NCBI GenBank assembly: GCA_020437105.1
Contig: JAGQWR010000133.1
Coordinates: 1 to 48,125 of the forward strand
DNA length: 48,125 nt
Origin: Saprospiraceae bacterium
GTDB lineage: Bacteria; Bacteroidota; Bacteroidia; Chitinophagales; Saprospiraceae
Direction of reading: 5' to 3'
Shown here one piece after another: positions 32,949 to 41,374 of this stretch. A program made the translations under genes and the position numbers. How positions within the stretch are numbered: position 1 is the stretch's first letter; the number at the start of each line of letters is the position of its first letter. The notes beneath the pieces are model-generated. The model saw nothing but the letters and a program-made list of their open reading frames with translations, was not told the DNA's origin and did no database searches.

Positions 32949-33848
32949 ATGAATGGCACTTATATTGGAATGGGCATACTGCTTTTGGCTGTACTCGCCG
33001 CTTCCTGTGGTGCCCCGATTGCCCGCTTTAGTTTAAGCGAGGATATAACATATCCGCTTGCTCCGGCTCTTATTCCTTTTGTGAATGAGTCGGAGCATGC
33101 GGATTCTTATTTCTGGGATTTTGGAGATGGGCAATCGAGTACAGAGGCTATGCCGATGCATCGCTATGCCAACTCCGGACGCTATGAAGTGCGTTTAGAG
33201 GTGCGTAAGGGCGAACGAGTTGATGTGTTTAATGATGTTGTTTTAGTTGGGCCACCAGTTAAGTGTCTGGTCGAGATAGAGACCGATTATGGGAATATGG
33301 TTGTTCAGCTCTATGATTCAACACCGGAGCACCGGGATAATTTTGTCAAGCTGGCATCTGAAGGCTTTTATGATGATCAGTTATTTCACCGGGTTATTGC
33401 CGGATTTATGCTTCAGGCAGGCGATCCGAAAAGCCGCAATGCAAAGCCGGATCAGGCACTGGGTTCGGGTGGTCCCGGATATACCCTGCCAGCTGAATTT
33501 GTTGACAGTCTGGTGCATTTAAAGGGTATGCTTGCGGCAGCGCGCACACCGGATGATGTTAACCCGGAAAAGCGCTCCTCGGGATCGCAGTTTTATATCG
33601 TGCAAGGCCGACCACAAACGGAAGAATCTCTGAATGATATGGAAGGTCGAACCGGTTTTCGGTATTCTACCTTCCAGCGGGAGGCATACCTTAAATATGG
33701 GGGGGCGCCCCAATTGGATGGGCAATACACGATATTTGGCCGTGTCATCGAGGGATTAGATGTAATTGATAAAATTGCAGATCAGCAAACCGGCCCGGGT
33801 GACCGACCCGTAGAAGACATTCGGATTAAGGTGCGGCCTGTTTATTAA
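32949..33848 (+). CDS. PKD domain-cyclophilin fusion lipoprotein
   Basis: 299 aa from ATG at 32949. The longer frame from 32916 adds 11 residues before the signal peptide and would overlap the upstream gene, so the shorter start is preferred. Lipobox LAASC is followed by a PKD domain (SYFWDFGDGQSSTEAMPMHRY; about residues 30-105) and a complete cyclophilin domain (YGNMVVQLYDSTPEHRDNFVKL, LFHRVIAGFMLQAGD, SGSQFYIVQG, YTIFGRVIEGLDVIDKIA). It is a tandem duplicate of the preceding isomerase that has acquired a PKD domain, probably for surface or polysaccharide/protein contact in the envelope. Confidence 0.9.
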   Translation: MNGTYIGMGILLLAVLAASCGAPIARFSLSEDITYPLAPALIPFVNESEHADSYFWDFGDGQSSTEAMPMHRYANSGRYEVRLEVRKGERVDVFNDVVLVGPPVKCLVEIETDYGNMVVQLYDSTPEHRDNFVKLASEGFYDDQLFHRVIAGFMLQAGDPKSRNAKPDQALGSGGPGYTLPAEFVDSLVHLKGMLAAARTPDDVNPEKRSSGSQFYIVQGRPQTEESLNDMEGRTGFRYSTFQREAYLKYGGAPQLDGQYTIFGRVIEGLDVIDKIADQQTGPGDRPVEDIRIKVRPVY

Positions 33849-33869
33849 TTTGTCAAGAATCACACACCT

Positions 33870-34637
33870 ATGAAAAATCAGGAAATTCTGGGGGTTGACG
33901 TTGGAGCCTCCGGAATAAAGGGAGCTATTATCAATGTTTCAACCGGCGAATTGCTGACAGAGCGTCTGCGCCTGGAAACTCCCAGTCCGGCAAAGCCTGA
34001 TAGTATGGCAGAGGTGGTTGCAGAACTCACCAAAGCCCTATCCTACAAGGGGAAAATCATTGGAGTAGGTTTTCCGTCTATCGTGAAAAACGGCAAGGCG
34101 ATGACCGCCGCGAATATCGATCCGTCCTGGATCGGAACGGATATTGAAGCCTTGTTTAGCAAAAGTACCGGCAAAAAAGTGCTGGCTGTAAATGATGCGG
34201 ATGCTGCCGGTCTGGCCTGTGTACATTTTGGCGTAGGCAAGGGCGTAAAAGGAACGCTGGTGCTCATCACTATTGGGTCTGGCTTGGGGTCCGCTTTGTT
34301 TTCAAACGGTTACCTGCTCCCAAATACGGAGTTCGGACATATCCGAATGAACGGTATGATCGCAGAACAATACGCCAGTAGCAATGCCCGGAAGCGGGAA
34401 GAACTAAGTTGGGAAGATTGGGGCGTCCGGTTTAATAAATACCTGCTGGAAATAGAGCGCATTCTATCGCCCGACCTGATCCTGCTGGGCGGAGGTGCCA
34501 GCAAAAAATTCGACCTTTTCGAAAAAATGCTGGACCTGAAAACAAAGGTAAAACCAGCTCATTTGAAAAATGAAGCCGGAGCTATTGGTGCCGCTTATTA
34601 CGCAGCGGTAAAAAGTAAAGAGAAGAAGAAGTCTTAG
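33870..34637 (+). CDS. ppgK: Polyphosphate glucokinase (ROK family)
   Basis: A 255-aa ROK-fold sugar kinase. The N-terminal phosphate-binding motif is LGVDVGASGIKGAIIN; VLAVNDADAAGLA is the substrate/catalytic Asp region; TLVLITIGSGLGSALF is the second phosphate loop; LPNTEFGHIRMNG follows. The VGASGIKG and NTEFGH forms and the length are typical of polyphosphate-dependent glucokinases, which phosphorylate glucose to glucose-6-phosphate. Cytoplasmic. The C-terminus is basic (KSKEKKKS). It lies 21 nt after the cyclophilin gene and is convergent with the next gene, 13 nt away. Confidence 0.87.
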   Translation: MKNQEILGVDVGASGIKGAIINVSTGELLTERLRLETPSPAKPDSMAEVVAELTKALSYKGKIIGVGFPSIVKNGKAMTAANIDPSWIGTDIEALFSKSTGKKVLAVNDADAAGLACVHFGVGKGVKGTLVLITIGSGLGSALFSNGYLLPNTEFGHIRMNGMIAEQYASSNARKREELSWEDWGVRFNKYLLEIERILSPDLILLGGGASKKFDLFEKMLDLKTKVKPAHLKNEAGAIGAAYYAAVKSKEKKKS

Positions 34638-34650
34638 GGCGAGTGTATTA

Positions 34651-36060
34651 TTAGGTCGGCCGAAAAGTCTCAATCACGGCCTGAATTTCCAGATCCAGTT
34701 CCAATTCCGGCAAAATATTAAACAACTCGCTGCGCAGGGAAAAGTCTTCCATGAGTGCTTCCTCCAGGAGGAACAGGGCTTCGGATCTGTGCTTAGCAGC
34801 AATCAATAAACATACCCGGCAGTAAATAAATTCGGTTCCTACCGCATGTTCTTCGGCTTGGTCCAGTGTTTCGAATGCATCTTTTAGGCGTCCGGTATCC
34901 AGTAGAAAAACAACATAGCGTATCCAATATTCGGATAATTCAGGCGCAATTTCGGTAGCTGATTGAAAGTGTAATTCTGCCTTTTCCAGGTCATCAACCT
35001 GGTAATATGCTTCTGCCAGACCGGAAAAATACTCTTCCCGACGGTCTTCCAGGCGGATGGCCTGCTTGAATGTTTTAATAGCTGCTTTATATTCTCCGGC
35101 TTCCAGCTGGCATTCTCCCAGGTGGTAATAACTTTCATCAGAGTGGTTATCCAGCCGTATAGCTTTCTGGAAAAATTTGCGGGCAATTTCAGAGCGTTCG
35201 GTCGCCATATAACACTGGCCGATTCGCAGCAGGAGGTCGGCATCCACATCAAAGCGTTCCATTACCTCCGAATAACACTTCAATGCCCGGTTAAAATCCT
35301 GTATTTCAAGGCATATTTCGGCACAGTCGCGGTAGGCAAATTCAAAATCCTCCTGAATTAAGTAGCTGTATTCAAAAGCATCAGCAGCTTCTTCGTATCG
35401 GCCGCAATAGGATAAGGCGTGTCCTAAGTTGTACCAGGATTTATACGAGTATGGATCCTGATCTAATAATTTTTCATGGAAGAGGATACTCTCCTCATAG
35501 TTTTTAGACAATTCTACGCAAATCCACATTCGGTCAAGCGCTTCCTGATTGGAAGAATCCTCCTCGAGCGCCCGTTTCAGCGTCTCAAACATTTTCGGAT
35601 AATCTTCCTGCTTTTCAAATAAAAGCGCCTGATATAAGTAAACCAGGCTGCAATCAGTATTCAAAATTACTTTGGCTTGCAAGTCTTTTAAAATGCGACT
35701 TGCTTCTGTAAACCTTCCGGCAGCTGCCAGTGCTTCTGCACGCAGCAGTTTTGGTTCCAGTGCGACAGGTGATAAACTCTCAGCCTGGTCTAAGAGGTCC
35801 AGAATTCCGTCTTTTTGGCCAATGTCCAGCAGGATCATGGCTTGTCGAAGGTGAAAGGTAGAAGTATATGGGTATTGAACAGCGCCGCACTTACATACTT
35901 CGAGTGCTCGCTCGGGAAGAAACTCCGATTCGTAGTAGTCAATGAGGTCGGAAAACTCGTCGTGTTCGAAAAAGACCGGCTCTCCTTGTAAAGAGGCGTC
36001 TTCGAATTTATTTACGAGCTCAACGAGCTTCGGGTCGTCATGGGATCTTGTATGCCGCAT
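34651..36060 (-). CDS. Tetratricopeptide repeat protein
   Basis: A 469-aa protein built almost wholly of TPR-type helix pairs, visible from about residue 60 to the end: SYKSWYNLGHALSYCGRYEE, LLRIGQCYMATERSEIARKF, SYYHLGECQLEAGEYKAAIK, YFSGLAEAYYQVDDLEKAEL. The N-terminus is acidic (DDPKLVELVNKFED). There is no signal peptide, so a cytoplasmic scaffold or interaction protein is likely. Such proteins are common and conserved in Bacteroidota but have no assigned function. No enzymatic domain is visible. Confidence 0.88.
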   Translation of the reverse strand: MRHTRSHDDPKLVELVNKFEDASLQGEPVFFEHDEFSDLIDYYESEFLPERALEVCKCGAVQYPYTSTFHLRQAMILLDIGQKDGILDLLDQAESLSPVALEPKLLRAEALAAAGRFTEASRILKDLQAKVILNTDCSLVYLYQALLFEKQEDYPKMFETLKRALEEDSSNQEALDRMWICVELSKNYEESILFHEKLLDQDPYSYKSWYNLGHALSYCGRYEEAADAFEYSYLIQEDFEFAYRDCAEICLEIQDFNRALKCYSEVMERFDVDADLLLRIGQCYMATERSEIARKFFQKAIRLDNHSDESYYHLGECQLEAGEYKAAIKTFKQAIRLEDRREEYFSGLAEAYYQVDDLEKAELHFQSATEIAPELSEYWIRYVVFLLDTGRLKDAFETLDQAEEHAVGTEFIYCRVCLLIAAKHRSEALFLLEEALMEDFSLRSELFNILPELELDLEIQAVIETFRPT

Positions 36061-36296
36061 AATTTTTCCCCTAGGGAACTAAGGCTTGATAAAGATAGCT
36101 ATTTCTTAGATACACCGTTTGGATTTGCCTGCCAAAACGGCTCTAAATGACGAAGCGGTACAAATTGAAAGGTAAATGGTAATATTATAATTGATAACAA
36201 GGAAAAACCAGTTCCATTTTGATATTATTAAAAAAATCGAGATATATTATACATTTTATAAAAAAGTGTAATATGTCCTTGTTGCCCAAATGGCTT

Positions 36297-38198
36297 TTAC
36301 CGCAGGATCAGCTCCCTGGCAGCGCTGGCTTGTTGGTTCGCCGGATTTTTCTTTAACACCCGATCGAGGAGCTTTAGTGCTTCCGGTTTTCGATTTTGTT
36401 GGAGGCGGAGCGCAGCCATATTCAGTAAAGCCTGTTCGTAGTCCGGATCAAGGGCAATGGCTTTCTGATAATGACGGGCAGCACCTTCGAGGTCTCCGGA
36501 TACTACGAGTAAATACCCGAGATTGCAATGGGCGATCGGACGATTTGGGTTTTCGCTCAATACCAGCTGAAATGTTTCTTTTGCTTCTTCAGGTTTATTG
36601 ACCAGCGCTTCTGCCAGTCCGCGCTTTTCGAGAAATTCCAGATTGAGTGCTTGCAGGTCGCAGGCCTGGTTAAAGAATTTGAGGGCTTGGGGAGCATCTC
36701 CCTGTTGGTAGAAAGCTTCTCCAATTCGATAGTCTGTCCAGGCATCCAAAGGGGTAGAAGGTAGCTTCAACAGGGTAATGGAGTCGTAAGCTTCCCTTAG
36801 GTAATAATACTGCACTAAAGCCGGAAAAGTAGCTTGCTGCTCCCGGTCTGCCCGATTGATATAATATCGGGCTGAATCCAGCATGATTTCTGCGGGTACA
36901 TATTTTTCATAAAGTGCCAGGTAGGCTGTGGCCATATCGAGCGGCGTTGGATTTTTCTTGGTGAGAGCCTGCAAGCCTAAAAACTTGGGTGGCCCCTGAT
37001 TTTGAGCTCCCTCTTTTTTTTGTCCACGGATATTGTCTCGACTAATATAATGATCCGTAATATTTATATGGGGGATATCGATACTTGCCGATGGGGGCAT
37101 GTGGCAGTGAATACAGTTGTTGTTCTCTGCCTGCCTTTCGGCGAAAGCCGCACTACAATTGGTATCATGACAGGATTGACAGGCCTTGTTGAATTGTGCT
37201 GTCTGGTCAAACTCCCGTACACTTTGATGGGGATTATGGCAGGTAATACAAGTCATTTCCGATTCCTTGAAACATTGACTTAGCCGGATCCGGTCTGCCT
37301 GTGAGGCCATGATGAAACGTTCGTGGCTGTCTGAATAACGAGCGAGATAAACATTCATTACCTCCGTGAGTGCCATGCCCGGACGGAAATCATAGAAGGT
37401 TTTTCCGGGTTCTAAAATGGCCAGCCCTTGCAAATGGCAACGCTGGCATAAATCCATTTGGAGGTCTCTGGGCAAGCGTTTGGGGTTGACAATTGTGTAG
37501 TCTGCAAACTGGCTGGTATCAACCATGTTGCCGGCCAGTTTCTCCCGAACATGTATTTCTCCCGGCCCATGACAGCGTTCGCATTCAATACCTGTAGGCA
37601 TGGAGGCATATTTATTTATGGATCCGATAACCGGTTCCGGAAAATAATTGTGGCAGGTGATGCATTCGGAACTCAGGTATCTGCTAAAGCGCAGGTTTGC
37701 TCCCTGATCGAAACCGGGGGCCAAATCCCAGCGTTCCTCCTGCGTATAGTAGGTTATAGGAGCCTGATAAAAGTATCCATTTTGATTGATGAGGTGGGAG
37801 TTGGTATGATGTCCCGACCCGATGATGTAGTCGATTTGTTCAATTCGCTGGTGTACTGTATCGCTTCCTTCCAGCCTAAACTCTAAAACATACATATTGC
37901 TGTCGCGAAAGAAGGGGTAATAATAGAAGTCCAGAGCTTCATCATATACCAGCGCATCGGGTCCGAAATGGGCGGCTGTTTTTTGCAGCGTGGCCTTGCC
38001 AAACGACTGCCCCATGCCCGTGTGGATGAAAGTTTGATGGATATTATCGTGGCAGGACCGACAGGTTTGCATGCCTACATACCCAACACCTTCTTCCAGG
38101 TTTTGGAAGGTTTGCTCCGACTGTGGTTGATCCACGCGGCAATACCAGCCTATGGATAAAAGGAAAAAAGCAATAAGCAGAAGATAAACAGAACGCAT
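36297..38198 (-). CDS. Seven-haem cytochrome c with C-terminal TPR repeats
   Basis: A 633-aa exported protein (signal MRSVYLLLIAFFLLSIGWY followed by Cys; the lipobox is not canonical). Seven CxxCH haem-binding motifs occur between residues ~40 and ~370: CRSCH, CITCH, CERCH, CQRCH, CITCH, CQSCH and CIHCH. The His-rich spacers (GHHTNSHLI, CHNPHQS) can supply distal ligands. The C-terminal ~220 residues are TPR repeats (IAHCNLGYLLVVSGDLEGAA, YEQALLNMAALRLQQNRKPE). The arrangement resembles cytochrome c554/multihaem-TPR proteins of respiratory or nitrogen metabolism, but the substrate is not evident. A 236-nt A+T-rich spacer without genes separates it from the TPR gene. Confidence 0.9.
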   Translation of the reverse strand: MRSVYLLLIAFFLLSIGWYCRVDQPQSEQTFQNLEEGVGYVGMQTCRSCHDNIHQTFIHTGMGQSFGKATLQKTAAHFGPDALVYDEALDFYYYPFFRDSNMYVLEFRLEGSDTVHQRIEQIDYIIGSGHHTNSHLINQNGYFYQAPITYYTQEERWDLAPGFDQGANLRFSRYLSSECITCHNYFPEPVIGSINKYASMPTGIECERCHGPGEIHVREKLAGNMVDTSQFADYTIVNPKRLPRDLQMDLCQRCHLQGLAILEPGKTFYDFRPGMALTEVMNVYLARYSDSHERFIMASQADRIRLSQCFKESEMTCITCHNPHQSVREFDQTAQFNKACQSCHDTNCSAAFAERQAENNNCIHCHMPPSASIDIPHINITDHYISRDNIRGQKKEGAQNQGPPKFLGLQALTKKNPTPLDMATAYLALYEKYVPAEIMLDSARYYINRADREQQATFPALVQYYYLREAYDSITLLKLPSTPLDAWTDYRIGEAFYQQGDAPQALKFFNQACDLQALNLEFLEKRGLAEALVNKPEEAKETFQLVLSENPNRPIAHCNLGYLLVVSGDLEGAARHYQKAIALDPDYEQALLNMAALRLQQNRKPEALKLLDRVLKKNPANQQASAARELILR

Positions 38199-38251
38199 GG
38201 AGTTGAGATTTGCAATGCCATAGGAGCGAAAGCAGCTTCAAGATAAATATC

Positions 38252-38734
38252 TTAGCGCAATCCGAGATCTCTTACAGCAAAACCAACTTTACGGACACCC
38301 GGTAGTGGGTCGATGCGGGTGAATTGCTCCAGCGTAAATCGATAGGTTCCGGCCTGATTGAAAAAGGCATTGGTTTGAATGGGAATATCAATTGAGCACC
38401 AATCACTATTACAGTCGCCATACCAGAACCCTGTTTTGTCAGCCAGTTCCAGTGATACGGGTTTGGATAAACGTGTACCATCCGGAAAATCTGTACTGAT
38501 GCGGGTATATAGGTTTTGACGCGGATAGACGGTGGCGTGTTCTACTTCCACTACCAGTTCGTACAGGTGGCTTGTATCTGCAATGGTAATTTCAAAACTG
38601 ATGGAGTCCGCATAGGACCATTCCTCTGATTCCAGGGTTTGTGTGTTTTCATACAAATAGTCCGGGCCACAGGAAAAAAAGAGCACAGACAAAAGGCTCA
38701 GGAAGCCGATTCGGGAAAGTGAAAGTAGATGCAT
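38252..38734 (-). CDS. gldH: GldH-type gliding motility lipoprotein
   Basis: 160 aa from ATG at 38734. An upstream in-frame extension to 38797 would run through the dnaJ terminator and lacks a signal peptide at its start, so it is rejected. Signal peptide and lipobox (LFFSC, Cys about residue 22) are followed by the GldH pattern: YENTQTLESEEWSYADSISF, ITIADTSHLYELVVEVEHAT, YPRQNLYTRISTDFPDG, LADKTGFWYGDC, and a C-terminal FTLEQFTRIDPLPGVRKVGF. GldH is required for gliding and T9SS-linked motility in Flavobacterium. This fits the T9SS cargo proteins in the window. Confidence 0.85.
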   Translation of the reverse strand: MHLLSLSRIGFLSLLSVLFFSCGPDYLYENTQTLESEEWSYADSISFEITIADTSHLYELVVEVEHATVYPRQNLYTRISTDFPDGTRLSKPVSLELADKTGFWYGDCNSDWCSIDIPIQTNAFFNQAGTYRFTLEQFTRIDPLPGVRKVGFAVRDLGLR

Positions 38735-38749
38735 GGTCAACCAGGATTT

Positions 38750-38787
38750 AAAAAAATGGGGTGAAAAGTTAATTAACCCTTCACCCC
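38750..38787 (-). terminator. Rho-independent terminator of dnaJ
   Basis: On the minus strand GGGGTGAA pairs with TTCACCCC (38787-38780 and 38765-38758) around a 14-nt loop and is followed by A and seven T residues (38756-38750). It lies 22 nt after the dnaJ stop and before the gldH start, and supports the short gldH start. Confidence 0.85.
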
Positions 38788-38808
38788 ACAACCTCAAAGG
38801 CTTATAAT

Positions 38809-39975
38809 TTATTGGAATATATCCTTCATCTTTTCAAAGAAACTCTTTTCAGATTTCCCGGGAGAAGGTTTAAAGTTTGGTAGTTCGCGCATGCGCTCCA
38901 GCAATTTTTTCTCTTCGTCGTTCAGCTTTTTGGGCGTCCAGACATTTACGTGGATCAATTGATCCCCTTTGCCATAGCTCTGCACAGAAGGTAGTCCTTT
39001 TCCTTTCAGGCGGAAAATCTTGCCGCCTTGTGTGCCGGCAGGTACCTTAATTTTCACCAAGCTGTCGATGGTCGGTACTTCCACGGAAGTGCCAATAGCA
39101 GCATCTGCAAAGTTCAGGTATAAATCAAAGATCAGATTTTGCCCGTCACGTTGCAGGTGTTCATGCGGTTTTTCCGTAATATTTATCAGGAGATCTCCGT
39201 TTGGTCCGCCGCGTAATCCGGCATTTCCTTTTCCGGCCATAGACAATTGCATGCCTTCTCCTACGCCAGCCGGGATTTCGATTTCAATGGTTTCTTCGCC
39301 AAAGAGTCGGCCATCTCCTTTACATTTCGAACAGCTGGCGGTAATAACTTCTCCGGTACCATTACAGGTCGGACAAGCAGTTGTGGTTTGCATTTGGCCT
39401 AAAAAGGTACTTCGTACCTGACGCACATACCCCGATCCCCGGCAGGTGCCACAAGTCTGTTTGGAATTTCGGTCTTTGGCACCGCTACCACCACAGGTAT
39501 CGCAGCCAACTTGTTTTTTTACCTTAATCTTTTTGGTAACGCCGTTGGCGATTTCCTCCAGACTGAGCGCTACTTTAATGCGCAGGTTGGTACCGCGCTG
39601 GCCCCGGCTTTGGCGTTGTCCGCCACGGCTGCCACCGCCTCCAAAAAAGCTATCAAAAGGACTGCCGGAATCACCGAAGATATCTCCAAATTGAGAGAAG
39701 ATATCATCCATGGTCATGCCTCCGGAACCACCTCCTCTGAATCCACCCTGCCCCATACCGGCATGCCCGAAACGATCGTACCGGGCACGTTTATCCTGAT
39801 CGCTCAGAATTTCATAAGCTTCGGCAGCTTCTTTGAATTTTTCCTCAGCTTCCTTATTGTCCGGATTTTTATCCGGATGGTATTGCATAGCGATCTTTCG
39901 ATATGCCTTCTTTATCTGCCCATCGTCTGCATTTTTGCTTACGCCAAGCACTTCGTAATAATCTCGCTTTGCCAT
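38809..39975 (-). CDS. dnaJ: Chaperone DnaJ (Hsp40)
   Basis: A 388-aa type I J-protein. It has a J domain (residues 1-70) with HPD in [11 protein letters not shown], a Gly/Phe-rich linker ([10 protein letters not shown]), and a zinc-finger domain with four CxxCxGxG repeats ([32 protein letters not shown]). The C-terminal substrate-binding and dimerisation domains follow. It stimulates the DnaK ATPase. It follows grpE by 29 nt in one operon; dnaK is not in the window. A clear terminator follows the gene. Confidence 0.97.
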   Translation of the reverse strand: MAKRDYYEVLGVSKNADDGQIKKAYRKIAMQYHPDKNPDNKEAEEKFKEAAEAYEILSDQDKRARYDRFGHAGMGQGGFRGGGSGGMTMDDIFSQFGDIFGDSGSPFDSFFGGGGSRGGQRQSRGQRGTNLRIKVALSLEEIANGVTKKIKVKKQVGCDTCGGSGAKDRNSKQTCGTCRGSGYVRQVRSTFLGQMQTTTACPTCNGTGEVITASCSKCKGDGRLFGEETIEIEIPAGVGEGMQLSMAGKGNAGLRGGPNGDLLINITEKPHEHLQRDGQNLIFDLYLNFADAAIGTSVEVPTIDSLVKIKVPAGTQGGKIFRLKGKGLPSVQSYGKGDQLIHVNVWTPKKLNDEEKKLLERMRELPNFKPSPGKSEKSFFEKMKDIFQ

Positions 39976-40004
39976 ATAACTTTCCTAAATCTTAAGAATT
40001 GGGC

Positions 40005-40544
40005 TTATTTTCCAACTACAACCTTCGCAAAGCGAATGATGCGGCTATTTAACCGATAGCCTCGTTCAACGGTATCAATGATTTTTCCTTTCATATCTTC
40101 AGACGGAGCAGGTATTTCGGTGATGGCCTCGTGGATTTCCGGGTCAAATTCTTCCCCGTCAGTTTGCATAGGCTCCAGCCCTTTTTGCTTTAGTGCATTA
40201 AAGATCTTGTGGTAAATCATCTGCACGCCTTCAGAAAATACTTCCGGACTATTTTCATCGTCCGCATTTTTCTTGGCCCTGTCAAAATCGTCAAGCGCTG
40301 GCAGTAAAGCTGTCATGGTGTCTTGAGCAGCAGTAAGCATGAGGTCCATTTTCTCTTTTACGGTGCGTTTCTTGTAGTTGTCAAACTCTGCATACAAACG
40401 CAAGTACTTATCTTTCAACTCCTGAATTTCCTGGTCTTTGTCGTCCATTTTCTCCTGCGGAGCCTCATTTTCCCGTACTTCTACTTCCGGATTTTCCATA
40501 TTGGTTTCCTTATTGAGTTCTTCGTCTTTTTTCTTCTTCCGCAT
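40005..40544 (-). CDS. grpE: Nucleotide exchange factor GrpE
   Basis: 179 aa from ATG at 40544 (MRKKKKDEELNKETNMEN). The open frame extends much further upstream, but that part overlaps the thioredoxin gene in another frame and is not GrpE-like. An acidic N-terminal tail is followed by a long coiled coil (QEIQELKDKYLRLYAEFDNY) and the beta domain (GVQMIYHKIFNALKQKGLEP, FDPEIHEAITEIPA, GYRLNSRIIRFAKVVVG). It exchanges ADP on DnaK, partnering DnaJ encoded immediately downstream. Confidence 0.95.
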   Translation of the reverse strand: MRKKKKDEELNKETNMENPEVEVRENEAPQEKMDDKDQEIQELKDKYLRLYAEFDNYKKRTVKEKMDLMLTAAQDTMTALLPALDDFDRAKKNADDENSPEVFSEGVQMIYHKIFNALKQKGLEPMQTDGEEFDPEIHEAITEIPAPSEDMKGKIIDTVERGYRLNSRIIRFAKVVVGK

Positions 40545-40612
40545 GTTAAACGGTTTTTTGCTGAAAGTATAGCAATATCCAGGCCAGAGCGTACGATCAG
40601 TCATTTTGGCAG

Positions 40613-41155
40613 CTATTTGCCAAGCCGCTCCAGAAGTAGTTTCCGAATATCTTCCGGGCTGGGATTTACGGCAATAATCAATCCGGAGGGATTCAGCAAA
40701 AATTTGGTAGGCACTTCCCGCACCTGAAATTGTTTGGCAATGGGTGAGTCTATAAACTGGGTACTTTCGGCCACATCCAAAAGTTGGTAAGGCCAATACA
40801 ATCCATCCTTTTCGATGGCATGTTTCCAGGGTTCTGCCTTTTTCTCTACGCCGATGCTTACGATTTCAAATCCTTTGGCATCCCGGAAGTTTGAATGTTC
40901 AAATTCTTTGTACAAACCGACCATCGCCGGATTTTCCTGTCTGCATGGTCCGCACCAGGAAGCCCAGAAATCAAGCAACACATAATGCTCCCTCAGATTG
41001 GCCAGTTCAAAAGCAGATCCATCCGGGAGGACACCCGAAAAATTAGGTGCCGGATCCCCATTGATGAATTTGGGTTTAAAATAAAGATGCCGACCTCCCA
41101 GGTATAATGCGACAGCGAGTAATGGGACGAGAATAGAAACGACGGTTTTTTTCAT
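40613..41155 (-). CDS. TlpA/ResA-like thioredoxin-family protein
   Basis: 180 aa from ATG at 41155 (MKKTVVSILVPLLAVALYLG, an N-terminal membrane anchor or signal). The 37-residue upstream extension has no signal and is rejected. The thioredoxin fold contains the redox motif WASWCGPC, the preceding strand HYVLLDFWAS, FEIVSIGVEK, and the cis-Pro region VREVPTKFLLNPSG. It probably reduces or transfers electrons to envelope disulphides, possibly cytochrome c maturation clients (inference). It lies 68 nt upstream of grpE and is divergent from the 1885-aa secreted protein gene. Confidence 0.9.
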   Translation of the reverse strand: MKKTVVSILVPLLAVALYLGGRHLYFKPKFINGDPAPNFSGVLPDGSAFELANLREHYVLLDFWASWCGPCRQENPAMVGLYKEFEHSNFRDAKGFEIVSIGVEKKAEPWKHAIEKDGLYWPYQLLDVAESTQFIDSPIAKQFQVREVPTKFLLNPSGLIIAVNPSPEDIRKLLLERLGK

Positions 41156-41374
41156 ATAAGCCAGACTAACTAAGGATACAAGTAGGGAGTATGCATTGTT
41201 TTGGGAAATGTTTGACAAGATACCAAGAAGGCAGGTATGGTAAACAAAGCTATACCGAATTAACAAAAGCAGTATCCTAATTTGAACGAAGAGAAACCGA
41301 ATTTATTAATGGTAAAAACAAGAGGTGTGAAAAGTTTATCTTTAATAGATCATGATCACCTAAAATCAAGTAAA

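Noticed and set aside
38734..38797. Longer GldH start at 38797
   Set aside because: It would include the dnaJ terminator hairpin and place the signal peptide 21 residues inside the protein.
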